A DNA stretch of 64,000 nt from Lachnospiraceae bacterium (GCA_022769665.1 JALEIR010000036.1:20952-84951); one strand, 5' to 3'. Positions 1 to 10,091 are shown, counted from the first letter of the stretch. A program made the numbers and translations. Notes: generated by a model from the sequence alone, not told the origin.

Positions 1-40
1 TGCAAAGGCAGGAAAGTTCTAAACAATAAAATTATTTTAA

Positions 41-74
41 GGGCAAACCGTGTACTACGGTTTGTCCTTTTTTT
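41..74 (+). terminator. Intrinsic terminator of an upstream gene
   Basis: The arms GGGCAAACCG and CGGTTTGTCC pair around a short loop and are followed by a run of seven T. It probably ends a gene lying left of the window. A frame ending in TAA at 20-22 (last residues AKAGKF) could be that gene's tail, but too little is visible to claim it. The stretch 75-257 shows no further gene. Confidence 0.8.
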
Positions 75-257
75 GAAGTGTCATAGTTTGCAAATATACA
101 GCAGGAAAAGAAGGAAGACAGTTTTGCAATCGGTTATGGTAAGATTTTAGAAGAAAACGAATAGCTTGCTTTTCCTGTTCCTGTATGCTATCATCAATTT
201 GATAATCAAATATATTTTCAAAAGAAAATATTGATAATTTAGAATAAAGAGGAGAAT

Positions 258-689
258 ATGATGGACGGACAAAATTTTGACAACGGACAAAACAACCAGC
301 AGAGCAGTCAATCTGAACATTATCAGGATTATACTGCCAATGTACAGTATCAGGCACCCCCTGAACAGGATGCGCCAAAAAGCACAAACGGTTGCCAGAT
401 TGCATCACTTGTTCTTGGCATTCTCGGTATTCCGGGATGTTGCTGTTACGGCATTGTAGGATTTATCTTAGGATTAATCGGTCTCATTCTTGCAATTGTC
501 GGAAACAAAAAGAATAAAGGTTCAGGAGTGGGTATCGCAGGACTCATATGTTCTATCATCGCTTTGATTCTCGGCGTAATCGGAACTGTATATTATGCGA
601 TGATTCTTGTGGGAATGGCTGGTTCAGGACCTTTTGCGGAATTGATGTATGAGATGGGATATTCTGATTATTTCAACAGTTTTTATTAA
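258..689 (+). CDS. DUF4190-like small membrane protein
   Basis: Protein of 143 residues with no known enzymatic role. The first ~42 residues are polar and rich in Gln, Asn and Ser. Two hydrophobic segments follow (about 47-81 and 92-120), rich in Gly, Ile and Leu and separated by a basic loop (GNKKNKGSG). This glycine-rich two-helix layout after a disordered Pro/Gln head matches DUF4190-type proteins, and a CCC run lies in the first helix region. The start follows AAAGAGGAG with good spacing; a second ATG comes immediately after the first. The DUF2752 gene follows after 15 bases, so the two are probably cotranscribed. The family name is by resemblance only. Confidence 0.75.
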   Translation: MMDGQNFDNGQNNQQSSQSEHYQDYTANVQYQAPPEQDAPKSTNGCQIASLVLGILGIPGCCCYGIVGFILGLIGLILAIVGNKKNKGSGVGIAGLICSIIALILGVIGTVYYAMILVGMAGSGPFAELMYEMGYSDYFNSFY

Positions 690-704
690 ATCGAAATCAA
701 TGAA

Positions 705-1118
705 ATGAAAAGAAAATTAAGCCCGGAAGATGAATTATTTTATATCGGATTGGCAGTATTTCCGTTAGGTATAGCAGCTCTATGGCTATATCGGAGACTG
801 ATAAACTTTATGCCTTCCATACCTTGTTTTTTCAACACTTTTTTCGGAATGTATTGTCCGGGATGCGGCGGTACAAGGGCTATATCGGCATTATTTCATG
901 GGAAAATATTATTATCGATATGGTATCATCCGTTGGTTCCGTATTCTGCATTGGTTTATCTTGGCTTTATGCTGACAAATGGGATACATAAACTGGGAAT
1001 AAAAAAAATGAAGGGTTGGAAATTTCATATGTGGTATATTTGGACAGCATTGGGAATTATTATTGTCAATTTTATTGTCAAAAATATTTTAAGGTTAGGT
1101 TTTGGAATCCTGATGTAA
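705..1118 (+). CDS. DUF2752 family membrane protein
   Basis: Protein of 137 residues with about three membrane helices (roughly 11-30, 70-92 and 105-125). The diagnostic feature is the motif CPGCGGTRA at about residues 50-58, which defines DUF2752, a family of small membrane proteins of unknown function found widely in Firmicutes, Bacteroidetes and Actinobacteria. The paired cysteines could bind metal, but this is not shown. It lies 15 bases after the DUF4190-like gene, a pairing that suggests a shared transcript. It ends just before a bidirectional terminator. Confidence 0.85.
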   Translation: MKRKLSPEDELFYIGLAVFPLGIAALWLYRRLINFMPSIPCFFNTFFGMYCPGCGGTRAISALFHGKILLSIWYHPLVPYSALVYLGFMLTNGIHKLGIKKMKGWKFHMWYIWTALGIIIVNFIVKNILRLGFGILM

Positions 1119-1121
1119 TGA

Positions 1122-1168
1122 AAATGACCTTCAATCGTTAGATAATAACAAACGGTTGAAGGTCATTT
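1122..1168. terminator. Bidirectional terminator between convergent genes
   Basis: AATGACCTTCAA is repeated in inverted form as TTGAAGGTCATT around a loop of about 18 bases. T runs occur on both sides, so it can end both the DUF2752 transcript and the convergent lipoprotein transcript. Confidence 0.75.
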
Positions 1169-1169
1169 C

Positions 1170-1643
1170 TTAATCTTCCGAAGTCAGGTCAACATCCTCG
1201 GGCGTTTCGCCATGTAAAAATGATATGATAATTTGTATTCTTTTATAGGCTCTGTTGTAATTGCCTTGTGCATATTCTGCTGTATTTTCATTGTAGGAGC
1301 CGTTGCCGTATGCATCATGGAAGCTTTTGACAGCCGTAGTCATATAATCACCGGCTTCCCTTGCAGTATCTTCAAGATAATCAAATTCTTCAGGAAAATC
1401 AAGTTTTGCAAAGGAGCGGAAGACTAAATCCAGTTCATCCAGATATTCAAGAAGCTCAGTAACAGCGGCATCAGCATCAGAAGAGGCGTCAATACTGTTG
1501 ATTGCTGTGTCAATTTCTGAAATTTTCATACAAAAATCATCTATATCCTTTTGAAATCGGGCCATTTCAGGATCCTCACCGCATGCTGTTAACATAATAC
1601 ATAGTAAGACAGCTGCAATGAGCTTATAAATCTTCCTTTTCAA
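1170..1643 (-). CDS. Putative lipoprotein, helical, unknown function
   Basis: From the preferred start the protein has 157 residues. It begins with a short basic signal peptide (KRKIYK) and a hydrophobic core ending in the lipobox LTAC, so the cysteine at about residue 21 would be lipidated and the protein anchored outside the cytoplasmic membrane. The mature part is acidic and predicted helical, and no family was recognised. The start is taken as TTG at 1643-1641, because GGAGGGG lies six bases upstream. The longer frame starting at TTG 1658 would run through that ribosome binding site and is rejected. The gene stands alone, convergent with the DUF2752 gene. Confidence 0.7.
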   Translation of the reverse strand: MKRKIYKLIAAVLLCIMLTACGEDPEMARFQKDIDDFCMKISEIDTAINSIDASSDADAAVTELLEYLDELDLVFRSFAKLDFPEEFDYLEDTAREAGDYMTTAVKSFHDAYGNGSYNENTAEYAQGNYNRAYKRIQIIISFLHGETPEDVDLTSED

Positions 1644-1759
1644 CTTAAACCCCTCCAAATGAAAAATCTCTTTGAAAAACAGTTAATAAAAGATACCGTA
1701 TTTATTTAATTTATCATATTTTGTATTTTTAGGCAATAGAAAAAGGTTAAATCCTCCCC

Positions 1760-1789
1760 TTTACGACCAAATCCGGTATGTGGTATTAT
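1760..1789 (+). promoter_or_regulatory. Candidate promoter of metH-ilvBN
   Basis: TTTACG and TATTAT are separated by 18 bases, with a TG immediately preceding the -10 region by one base (extended -10). The leader to the metH start is only about 30 bases, leaving no room for a SAM or cobalamin riboswitch or a T-box. Confidence 0.45.
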
Positions 1790-1821
1790 TTAAGTTAAGT
1801 TTTTTCAAAAGAGAGGGTATT

Positions 1822-4344
1822 ATGACTAGAGAAGAATTTCAAAACATTACAAAATCTTATATATATTTGGACGGAGCAACAGGTTCGAATCTGGTGAAGG
1901 CAGGTATGCCATCCGGAATATGTCCGGAACAATGGATACTTGAGAACAGAAACGTCATGCTTGATTTGCAAAAGCAATACGTAATGGCAGGGACAGATAT
2001 TTTATATGCACCTACCTTTACCGCAAACCGAATCAAGCTTGCTGAATATGGACTTTCGGATAAACTGGTTTCCATGACCCGTGAACTTGTTGCAATATCG
2101 AGAGAAGCAGCTGCCTCGGCTGAAAGACCTGTGTACGTGGCGGGTGACCTGACCATGACAGGAGAACAGCTCAAACCCATGGGCAGAATGGAACCGGAAG
2201 AACTGATTGATATTTACAAAGAACAAATCATTGCACTGAAAGATGCCGGTGTGGATTTATTGGTTGTGGAAACTATGATGAGTTTGGGTGAAGCAAGGGC
2301 TGCCTTGATTGCGGCGAAAGAAGTCTGCGAACTTCCTGTCATGGTTACTATGACTTTTGAACCGGACGGAAGGACCCTTTACGGAACAGATGCGGTAACT
2401 GCGGCAGTTGTTTTAGAGAGTCTGGGAGCCTGTGCCATTGGTGTTAACTGTTCAACCGGTCCGGCTCATATGAAGAACATAGTAAAAGAAATGGCCGAGG
2501 TAACGAAATCTGTACCCATTATTGCGAAACCCAATGCAGGACTTCCTTTTTTGGATGAGCAGGGTAGAACATGTTATAGCATGGACGCCGTGGAATTTGC
2601 AAAAGAAATGAAGGTATTGACGGAAGCAGGTGCTACTGTCCTGGGCGGATGCTGCGGAACAACACCGGAATTTATCAAAGAGTTGAAAAAATCCTTCGGA
2701 AGAGAGATTACATGCCATATCAATCGAAGACAACCTGGCATCAGGTACCTGACATCCGAAAGAAAAACCGTAAGCTTTGGGCTGGACGGCAATTTTATGA
2801 TTGTCGGTGAAAGAATCAATCCGACAGGTAAAAAGCTGTTGCAGACGCAACTGCGGGAAGGCTGTATGGACAAGGTATTGCAGTTTGCAGAGGAGCAGGA
2901 ACAGGGCGGAGCAGATATTTTGGATGTGAACATGGGAATGAGCGGCATAGACGAAAAAGAAATGATGCTCAGAGCGATTGAAGAAATCAGTAGTGTCACC
3001 AGCCTGCCTCTGTCGCTGGATTCCAGTCATGTGGATGTGTTGGAGGCAGCTTTGCGGAATTATCCGGGAAGAGCGTTGATAAACTCTGTTTCTCTGGAAA
3101 AAGAAAAATTTGAAAAGCTGATGCCCATCGCTAAAAAGTATGGAGCTATGTTTATTTTGTTACCTCTTTCCGACAAGGGACTTCCGGAGAATATGGAAGA
3201 AAAGACTCAAATTATTGATACTATTTTGGAACGAGCTTATGCCCTCGGTATGGAAAAAGAAGATATCATTGTAGACGGACTAGTTGCAACAATAGGCGCC
3301 AATAAAAAGGCAGCATTGGAAACGCTGGAGACAATTTCATACTGCAAGAAAAATGGACTTGCCACAATCTGCGGATTGTCAAACATCTCTTTCGGTATGC
3401 CTGAGAGAAGCTATGTGAACGCTTCCTTTTTGACAATGGCAATCCGTGAAGGCCTGACAATGGCAATCGCAAATCCTTCTCAAGAACTTCTTGTGAGCTG
3501 TGCTTTCGCTACGGATATGCTTTTGGCGAAGGAGGAATCCGATATCCGATACATTGAATATGTGAATACCGTTGCAGAAAATCGGGCAAAAAGGGAAGCG
3601 GAGATGAAGCATAAACCTTCTGAACCGGTAATGCCCGAAAAGCAATGTGGAGAAAGTGACAAGATAGTGAACGAATCCCCAAAAGAGGTTGCGTCAGAAA
3701 TAAAGAGTGAATTGCAGAAAGCTTTGAAAAGTGCAGTCATGAAGGGGAACCGAAACGGAATAGCCGCTCTGACAAAGAATGCACTCGCCGAGGGTGAGGA
3801 CCCTGCAAAACTTTTAAATGATGTATTACTTCCTGCTATCAATGAAGTTGGTGAACTGTTTGACAAGGGAAAGTATTTCCTCCCTCAGCTTATCGGAAGC
3901 GCAGAAGCAATGAAGAATTCCATAGAAATATTGGAACCTCTGCTTCTAAAGGAGAGCGATTCTTCGGATATGCCTGTTGTTGTCATAGCAACAGTGGAGG
4001 GAGATATCCATGATATCGGGAAAAATCTGGTAGCATTAATGCTTAAAAACTACGGTTTTCGGGTGATTGATCTGGGAAAAGATGTGCCGAAAGAAAAAAT
4101 CATTCAAGCTGCAATAGAGAATCATGCACAGATAATAGCACTTTCTGCATTGATGACAACTACCATGCAGAGAATGCGTGAAGTTGTAATTTATGCACAT
4201 GAGCAGAATGTACAGGCAAAAATTATGATCGGAGGAGCCGTCATAACGAAAGAGTATGCGGACGAAATTGGCGCGGACGGTTATTCCGGGGATGCTGCAG
4301 AGGCAGTAAAAGTAGCAAAGCGATTGATAAAGGAGGAAGCATAA
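1822..4344 (+). CDS. metH: Cobalamin-dependent methionine synthase, no reactivation domain
   Basis: Transfers a methyl group from methyltetrahydrofolate through cobalamin to homocysteine. The 840 residues hold three modules. The first is a homocysteine S-methyltransferase barrel with zinc cysteines at GVNCS (~207) and GGCCGT (~274). The second is a pterin-binding domain starting near VGERINPTG (~325). The third is a cobalamin module with the base-off motif GDIHDIGKN (~727), whose His ligates cobalt. The C-terminal AdoMet-binding reactivation domain of E. coli MetH is absent, as is common in Clostridia where a separate protein supplies it; none is encoded next door. The ATG at 1822 follows GAGAGGG; a longer frame from 1780 lacks a site. 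It is followed immediately by ilvB, whose ribosome site lies inside metH. Confidence 0.93.
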   Translation: MTREEFQNITKSYIYLDGATGSNLVKAGMPSGICPEQWILENRNVMLDLQKQYVMAGTDILYAPTFTANRIKLAEYGLSDKLVSMTRELVAISREAAASAERPVYVAGDLTMTGEQLKPMGRMEPEELIDIYKEQIIALKDAGVDLLVVETMMSLGEARAALIAAKEVCELPVMVTMTFEPDGRTLYGTDAVTAAVVLESLGACAIGVNCSTGPAHMKNIVKEMAEVTKSVPIIAKPNAGLPFLDEQGRTCYSMDAVEFAKEMKVLTEAGATVLGGCCGTTPEFIKELKKSFGREITCHINRRQPGIRYLTSERKTVSFGLDGNFMIVGERINPTGKKLLQTQLREGCMDKVLQFAEEQEQGGADILDVNMGMSGIDEKEMMLRAIEEISSVTSLPLSLDSSHVDVLEAALRNYPGRALINSVSLEKEKFEKLMPIAKKYGAMFILLPLSDKGLPENMEEKTQIIDTILERAYALGMEKEDIIVDGLVATIGANKKAALETLETISYCKKNGLATICGLSNISFGMPERSYVNASFLTMAIREGLTMAIANPSQELLVSCAFATDMLLAKEESDIRYIEYVNTVAENRAKREAEMKHKPSEPVMPEKQCGESDKIVNESPKEVASEIKSELQKALKSAVMKGNRNGIAALTKNALAEGEDPAKLLNDVLLPAINEVGELFDKGKYFLPQLIGSAEAMKNSIEILEPLLLKESDSSDMPVVVIATVEGDIHDIGKNLVALMLKNYGFRVIDLGKDVPKEKIIQAAIENHAQIIALSALMTTTMQRMREVVIYAHEQNVQAKIMIGGAVITKEYADEIGADGYSGDAAEAVKVAKRLIKEEA

Positions 4345-5961
4345 ATGTTAGGAGCAGATGCCATTATAAAATGTCTAGAAGCAGAAGGGGTTACCACCGT
4401 ATTCGGCTACCCGGGTGTAGCTATCTGTCCTTTCTATAACAGTATACTGGAATCCGATATCCGAACTGTGTTGATTCGCACGGAGCAAAATGCAGCACAT
4501 GCTGCAAGCGGTGTGGCAAGAATGACGGGAAAGCCAGGTGTATGTGCTGTCACGAGCGGCCCCGGCGCAACCAATGTTATTACCGGTATTGCTACTGCAT
4601 TTGCCGACAGTATTCCTTTGATCTGTATCACGGGACAGGTAAACAGTGAACTTTTGGGAAGTGACGTATTTCAGGAAGCTGATATTACAGGTGCTGTGGA
4701 GTCCTTTGTCAAGTACAGTTATCTTGTAAAGGATGTCAATGATATTCCGAGAGTATTTAAGGAAGCCTTTTATATCGCGAATACAGGAAGAAAAGGACCT
4801 GTGCTTATAGATATTCCCATTGATATTCAAAACGCAACCATCAGCAAATTCAAATATCCGGAAGAAGTTTCCATGCGTACTTATAAGCCGACGATAAAAG
4901 GACATGCCGTACAGATTAAGAAAGTAATACGGGAGTTGGAAAAGGCAAAAAAGCCAATTATCTGTGCCGGCGGAGGTGTCCTTTTAAGCGAGGCACAGGA
5001 TGAATTGAGGAATTTTGCGGAAAAGCATAGGATTCCTGTGGTTTCCACTATGATGGGAATCGGAGTTATGCCTACAGATCATCCCCTGTACTTTGGCATG
5101 GTAGGTAATAACGGAAAGCCTTATGCAAACCGTGCCATGAACGAATCGGACTTATTGATTATGGTTGGAGCCAGGGTGGCGGATCGTGCCGTAAGTCAGC
5201 CTGATTTGATTACTAAGGATAAGGTACTTGTACATATTGATGTAGACCCTGCGGAAATCGGTAAAAATGCCGGTCCAACAATCCCGCTTGTAGGAGATGC
5301 AAAACATATTTTTGAAGACTTTGAAAAGGAAGATTTTTCCTGTAATTGTGGTGAGTGGTTGAAAACTCTCGATAGCTACCGCAGCAATATGCTCCCGAAA
5401 CGTAATCCCAATCCGGCATATGTCGACCCTGCAGTCTTTATCACAAAGCTTTCTCTTGCCATGAAGGAAGACGGTGTATATGTGGCGGATGTGGGACAGA
5501 ATCAGATTTGGTCCTGCGGATACGCGAAGGTAAAGAAGGGGAAATTTTTGACTTCGGGAGGTATGGGAACCATGGGCTATTCCATTCCTGCTGCTATGGG
5601 TGCAAAGACAGCCTGTCCGGAGAAGCAGGTAGTCGCAGTCTGTGGTGACGGGTCCTTCCAAATGTCAATGATGGAACTTGCAACCATGCGCCAGCACAAT
5701 ATTCCCGTGAAGATTGTGGTTTTGAAAAACAATTATCTCGGAATGGTTCGTGAGTATCAGCATTATACTTACAAGGATCACTATTCGGTGGTTGATTTGT
5801 CAGGCAGTCCCGATTTAGAGAAGCTTTCAGCTGCTTACGGAATTCCGTTCCTTCGTTTGGAAAATATGGAGAAATGTGATGAAATTATCGATTCCTTTTT
5901 AAAGGACGACACCTCCGTACTGTTGGAATGCCTAATTGACCCGATGGATTTGGTAAAATAG
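4345..5961 (+). CDS. ilvB: Acetolactate synthase large (catalytic) subunit
   Basis: Thiamine-diphosphate enzyme making acetolactate or acetohydroxybutyrate, the first common step to valine, leucine and isoleucine. Its 538 residues are slightly short for the family. Visible landmarks are the catalytic Glu in RTEQNAAH (~47), the central domain from about 190 to 330, and the thiamine-diphosphate motif GDGSFQMSMMEL ending in KNN (~430-465). The start codon directly follows the metH stop and is served by AGGAGG within the end of metH, so translation is probably coupled. The regulatory subunit gene follows 13 bases downstream. Placement behind metH is odd but may simply reflect a mixed amino acid operon. 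Confidence 0.93.
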   Translation: MLGADAIIKCLEAEGVTTVFGYPGVAICPFYNSILESDIRTVLIRTEQNAAHAASGVARMTGKPGVCAVTSGPGATNVITGIATAFADSIPLICITGQVNSELLGSDVFQEADITGAVESFVKYSYLVKDVNDIPRVFKEAFYIANTGRKGPVLIDIPIDIQNATISKFKYPEEVSMRTYKPTIKGHAVQIKKVIRELEKAKKPIICAGGGVLLSEAQDELRNFAEKHRIPVVSTMMGIGVMPTDHPLYFGMVGNNGKPYANRAMNESDLLIMVGARVADRAVSQPDLITKDKVLVHIDVDPAEIGKNAGPTIPLVGDAKHIFEDFEKEDFSCNCGEWLKTLDSYRSNMLPKRNPNPAYVDPAVFITKLSLAMKEDGVYVADVGQNQIWSCGYAKVKKGKFLTSGGMGTMGYSIPAAMGAKTACPEKQVVAVCGDGSFQMSMMELATMRQHNIPVKIVVLKNNYLGMVREYQHYTYKDHYSVVDLSGSPDLEKLSAAYGIPFLRLENMEKCDEIIDSFLKDDTSVLLECLIDPMDLVK

Positions 5962-5974
5962 GGAGGGCGAAAGG

Positions 5975-6475
5975 ATGAAGATGAAGAAGAGAATCTATTC
6001 GGTACTGGTTGAAAACCGTTCCGGTGTGCTCTGTAAAGTTGCAGGACTTTTTTCAAGAAGATGTTTTAATATTGATAGTCTGGCAGTAGGAGAAACGGAT
6101 GATTCCACAGTTTCCTGTATGACCATTGTCAGCAGCGGTGATGAACGGACCATTGAACAGATTGAAAAGCAATTAAACAAGAAACTGGATGTTATAAAGG
6201 TGAAAACCTTTGAAGAGCAGCAATGTATCACGCGAGAGCTGATGCTTATCAAAATAAAATACAATAAGAATAATCGCCGGGAAATTATGGAGCTTTGTGA
6301 AATCATGAAGGTTGATGTGGTGGATATGTCCAAACATTTTATGATGCTTCAGATTTGCGATACTCCCGAGAGAGTAAAGTTACTTATCAATATGCTGCAG
6401 TCAATCAGTATTGTTGAGGTTGCAAGAACCGGAACTCTGGCCCTTGCAAAGTGTGCAGAAAACGATGAAGGCTGA
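5975..6475 (+). CDS. ilvN: Acetolactate synthase small subunit, copy 1
   Basis: Regulatory subunit, 166 residues. An N-terminal ACT domain (residues ~5-78, with the typical SVLVENRSGVL and GLFSRRCFNIDSL segments) senses valine. The C-terminal half (ELMLIKIK onward, ending in EVARTGTLAL) matches the activating domain of IlvN/IlvH. It lies 13 bases after ilvB behind GGGAGG and should be made with it. A second, diverged small-subunit gene lies 108 bases downstream with its own promoter; the two differ in much of the C-terminal half. Which copy sets the feedback behaviour of IlvB cannot be told from sequence. Confidence 0.92.
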   Translation: MKMKKRIYSVLVENRSGVLCKVAGLFSRRCFNIDSLAVGETDDSTVSCMTIVSSGDERTIEQIEKQLNKKLDVIKVKTFEEQQCITRELMLIKIKYNKNNRREIMELCEIMKVDVVDMSKHFMMLQICDTPERVKLLINMLQSISIVEVARTGTLALAKCAENDEG

Positions 6476-6521
6476 TTTTACTGTTGTGATTTAAAAGTTT
6501 AAATAACTAAAGCGTTTTTTG

Positions 6522-6550
6522 TTGACATTCTTGTAAGAAGTTGTTATATT
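6522..6550 (+). promoter_or_regulatory. Near-consensus promoter for second ilvN and ilvC
   Basis: TTGACA and TATATT are separated by exactly 17 bases in the gap between the two small-subunit genes. It should give a leader of about 25 bases, so the second ilvN and ilvC can be expressed independently of metH-ilvBN. Confidence 0.8.
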
Positions 6551-6583
6551 AATGTTTAAAAGATTTATGAGGTGTTTTCTGTT

Positions 6584-7087
6584 ATGCAAAAAAAAGTATT
6601 TCAATTATTGGTTGACAATACATCCGGTGTGCTGAGCCGAATTTCCGGTCTGTTTTCCAGAAGAGGCTACAACATTGAGAGCATCACTGCCGGAGTTACG
6701 GCAGATCCCAGATTCACCCGAATCACAATTGTGGCATCGGGTGATGACGAAATTCTGGAGCAGATTGAAAAACAGGTAGCAAAGCTGGTTGATGTCCGAG
6801 ATGTGAAGGAATTAAAACCCGGCGAAAGCGTCTACCGTGAGCTTGTTTTGATAAAGGTTCGGGCTAATATGGAACAGCGTCAGGGAATTATTACGGTTGC
6901 CGACAGCTTCCGTGCCAAAATTATTGATTTTGCATCCGAGAGTTTGATGATTGAACTGACCGGTGACCAGCAGAAGATAGATGCTTTTATCAGTCTGATG
7001 GAAGATTACGGGATTCTGGAACTCGCAAGAACAGGAATAGCAGGCCTTGGAAGAGGTACAGAACACATTACATACATCGAGCAGTAA
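6584..7087 (+). CDS. ilvN: Acetolactate synthase small subunit, copy 2
   Basis: Regulatory subunit of 167 residues with the same two-part plan as copy 1: an ACT domain (LLVDNTSGVLSRI, GLFSRRGYNIESI) and a C-terminal domain with RELVLIKV and ELARTGIAGL. Its sequence is closer to the common bacterial IlvN/IlvH pattern than copy 1, for example RRGYNIESI rather than RRCFNIDSL. The ATG at 6584 is preferred because TGAGGTG lies 9 bases upstream; an in-frame GTG at 6572 overlaps that site. It is followed 66 bases later by ilvC, the usual clostridial arrangement. Confidence 0.92.
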   Translation: MQKKVFQLLVDNTSGVLSRISGLFSRRGYNIESITAGVTADPRFTRITIVASGDDEILEQIEKQVAKLVDVRDVKELKPGESVYRELVLIKVRANMEQRQGIITVADSFRAKIIDFASESLMIELTGDQQKIDAFISLMEDYGILELARTGIAGLGRGTEHITYIEQ

Positions 7088-7126
7088 ATGTTAGCTCCAG
7101 GTGATACCTGTCAGTTATAAAATTAA

Positions 7127-8173
<1,047 letters not shown>

Positions 8174-8192
8174 ACTATAGGAAATCGGAAGA

Positions 8193-8226
8193 GCAGGCAA
8201 AAGAAGCTTCTTTTGCCTGCTTTTTT
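8193..8226 (+). terminator. Terminator of ilvN-ilvC
   Basis: GCAGGCAAAAGAAG pairs perfectly with CTTCTTTTGCCTGC and is followed by six T. Confidence 0.95.
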
Positions 8227-8323
8227 ATATTCTTAAATTCTCTTTAGAAATTCTTTATCTTTTTCTGGAGTCTCCCTTTAGGTTTGAAGTTTATATTTAT
8301 CTCAACAAAAGGGAGGAAACGAT

Positions 8324-8839
8324 ATGGACTTGTCAACAATTACACTTTATTTCACAAAATACGGAGCAATTGCAATTTTTGTTATTGTTTTACTGGAATA
8401 TATGAATTTGCCGGGATTTCCGGCAGGTATTATTATGCCGCTTTCGGGCATTATGGCGGCAAAAGGAAATATTCACTTTTTCTGGGTCATGGTAATCACA
8501 GTAGCTGCAGGGCTTTTAGGCAGCTTATTACTTTATGGTCTAGGAAGAAAGGGCGGTGAAGTTTTCTTAAGGGCATATATTAACAGATTTCCGAAACAAA
8601 AAGAAGCACTGGAAAAGAATATGGAATGGATTAGGAAAAAGGGGAGCCTTGGTGTATTCTTGGGAAAGTTGCTTCCCATGGTAAGAACTCTTGTATCTAT
8701 ACCTGCGGGTGTTGTTAAAATGGACATGACTCAATATATTATCAGTTCCGTATGCGGAATTTTTATTTGGAACTTTATATTTGTAGGAGCAGGATATTTA
8801 CTGGGTGATAAAATTTTTACCATGCTTGGTGTCATGTAA
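8324..8839 (+). CDS. DedA/VTT-domain membrane protein
   Basis: Protein of 171 residues with four or more hydrophobic segments. The family landmarks are PGFPAGIIMPLSG near residue 30 and the re-entrant segment GKLLPMVRTLVSIPAGVVKM (~105-125), the equivalent of the DedA motif containing the essential Arg. DedA-family proteins act in the cytoplasmic membrane and several scramble or flip lipids (undecaprenyl phosphate, phosphatidylethanolamine). This copy is shorter than E. coli DedA proteins by about 40 residues. It is followed after 61 bases by a lipid-glycosyltransferase-like gene with a nearly identical ribosome binding region, suggesting a common role in envelope lipids. The substrate is unknown. 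Confidence 0.88.
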   Translation: MDLSTITLYFTKYGAIAIFVIVLLEYMNLPGFPAGIIMPLSGIMAAKGNIHFFWVMVITVAAGLLGSLLLYGLGRKGGEVFLRAYINRFPKQKEALEKNMEWIRKKGSLGVFLGKLLPMVRTLVSIPAGVVKMDMTQYIISSVCGIFIWNFIFVGAGYLLGDKIFTMLGVM

Positions 8840-8900
8840 GGTTTTTGAATGAACAGATATACATCTGAACATCGATACATGACAGAAAGGGAGGAAACGC

Positions 8901-10091
8901 ATGAGAATTGCATTGATGACAAACAATTACAAACCAATTATGGGTGGCGTCCCGATATCCATTGAACGTCTGGCTAAAGGGTTAAAATCATTGGGGCATG
9001 AAGTTACGATTTTTGCTCCCACTTATAAAGAGCAGGAAGAGGATGAAGATGTAATCAGATATAGTACTTTGTTAAACAGATTTATAGGCGGAATTGTACT
9101 TCCGAATCCGTTTGATTTAAGAATTGAAAAGGAATTTCAGAAAAAGGAATATGACATCATTCATGTTCATCATCCGATGTTAGTAGGCAGGACAGCAGTC
9201 TATCTATCGCAAAAATACGGAATTCCGTTGGTTTTTACTTATCACACGAGATATGAAAAATATGTGGAAAGTTATACCGGCGGAATAATTAAAGCAGAAA
9301 GACTGATGCCGTTTTATTTACATACTTTTTTAAAACATTGTAATTATGTATTTGCGCCAACCGAAGGGATTCGAAATTATCTGACGGATATTTGTAAAGT
9401 ATCACCTGAAAAGACAGGTATTTTACCAACAGGTATAGAAGAGAGAAACTATCATGTCCCGGCAACTCAAATAAATGAAATACGCAAAAAATATGATGCT
9501 CTCAACTGTCCGCTTTTTCTTACCGTATCCAGAATGGCTCAGGAGAAAAATATTGGTTTCCTTTTAGAGAGCTTATCCGAATTTAAGAAGCGTTACGGGA
9601 AGCCCTTTCGTATGTTAATGGTAGGAGACGGACCGCATAGAAAAGAATATGAGAAAGAGTGTAATACTCTTCGGATTCGCGATGAAGTTATTTTTACCGG
9701 TACGATTCCAAATGAAGAATTGGCAGCTTATTTTGGTGCGGCAGATACTTTCCTTTTTGCATCAAAGACAGAAACTCAGGGAATTGTGGTACTTGAAGCT
9801 TTTGCGGGATCCACACCGGTCCTGGCAGTTCGGGCATCCGGAGTGGAAGATTTGGTAACTGAAGGAATCAACGGAATGCTGACCGAAGAAGATAAAGATG
9901 AATACGCAGAAATGCTGATAAATTTTTACAAAGACAGCTTCAAACGTTCTGAAATGGCAGAAAATGCGTATCGGACAGGACTGACATATCATGAAGAATC
10001 AGTTGCGAAGGAGGCAGTGCGCGTCTATAATGAAGTGGTGACGGCAGCTCGGACAGCTCCCATTAAATCGGGGCTTGTAAGGCTGGGCTAA
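8901..10091 (+). CDS. GT4 glycosyltransferase, diacylglycerol glucosyltransferase-like
   Basis: Protein of 396 residues with the two-domain GT-B fold of family 4 glycosyltransferases. The N-terminal glycine motif is YKPIMGGVPISIERLAKGL, and IIHVHHP follows near residue 82. The C-terminal nucleotide-sugar domain shows VSRMAQEKNI and the retaining-enzyme EX7E motif in ETQGIVVLEAFAGSTPVLA (~290). The overall pattern resembles bacterial 1,2-diacylglycerol 3-glucosyltransferases that make membrane glycolipids, which would fit the neighbouring DedA protein. Acceptor specificity cannot be read from sequence. A two-component system follows 31 bases later and may belong to the same transcript. Confidence 0.82.
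   Translation: MRIALMTNNYKPIMGGVPISIERLAKGLKSLGHEVTIFAPTYKEQEEDEDVIRYSTLLNRFIGGIVLPNPFDLRIEKEFQKKEYDIIHVHHPMLVGRTAVYLSQKYGIPLVFTYHTRYEKYVESYTGGIIKAERLMPFYLHTFLKHCNYVFAPTEGIRNYLTDICKVSPEKTGILPTGIEERNYHVPATQINEIRKKYDALNCPLFLTVSRMAQEKNIGFLLESLSEFKKRYGKPFRMLMVGDGPHRKEYEKECNTLRIRDEVIFTGTIPNEELAAYFGAADTFLFASKTETQGIVVLEAFAGSTPVLAVRASGVEDLVTEGINGMLTEEDKDEYAEMLINFYKDSFKRSEMAENAYRTGLTYHEESVAKEAVRVYNEVVTAARTAPIKSGLVRLG

Noticed and set aside
1..22. Tail of a preceding gene ending in TAA at 20-22
   Set aside because: Six codons cannot support a gene call, though the terminator after it makes it plausible.
55..408. Minus-strand frame of 117 codons overlapping the first gene
   Set aside because: It is antisense to a gene with a good ribosome site; no start site or family features.
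1659..1821. Riboswitch (SAM or cobalamin) before metH
   Set aside because: The leader after the promoter is about 30 bases with no conserved riboswitch elements.
2452..3030. Minus-strand frame of 192 codons within metH
   Set aside because: Antisense shadow: metH has clear domains and codon bias on the plus strand.
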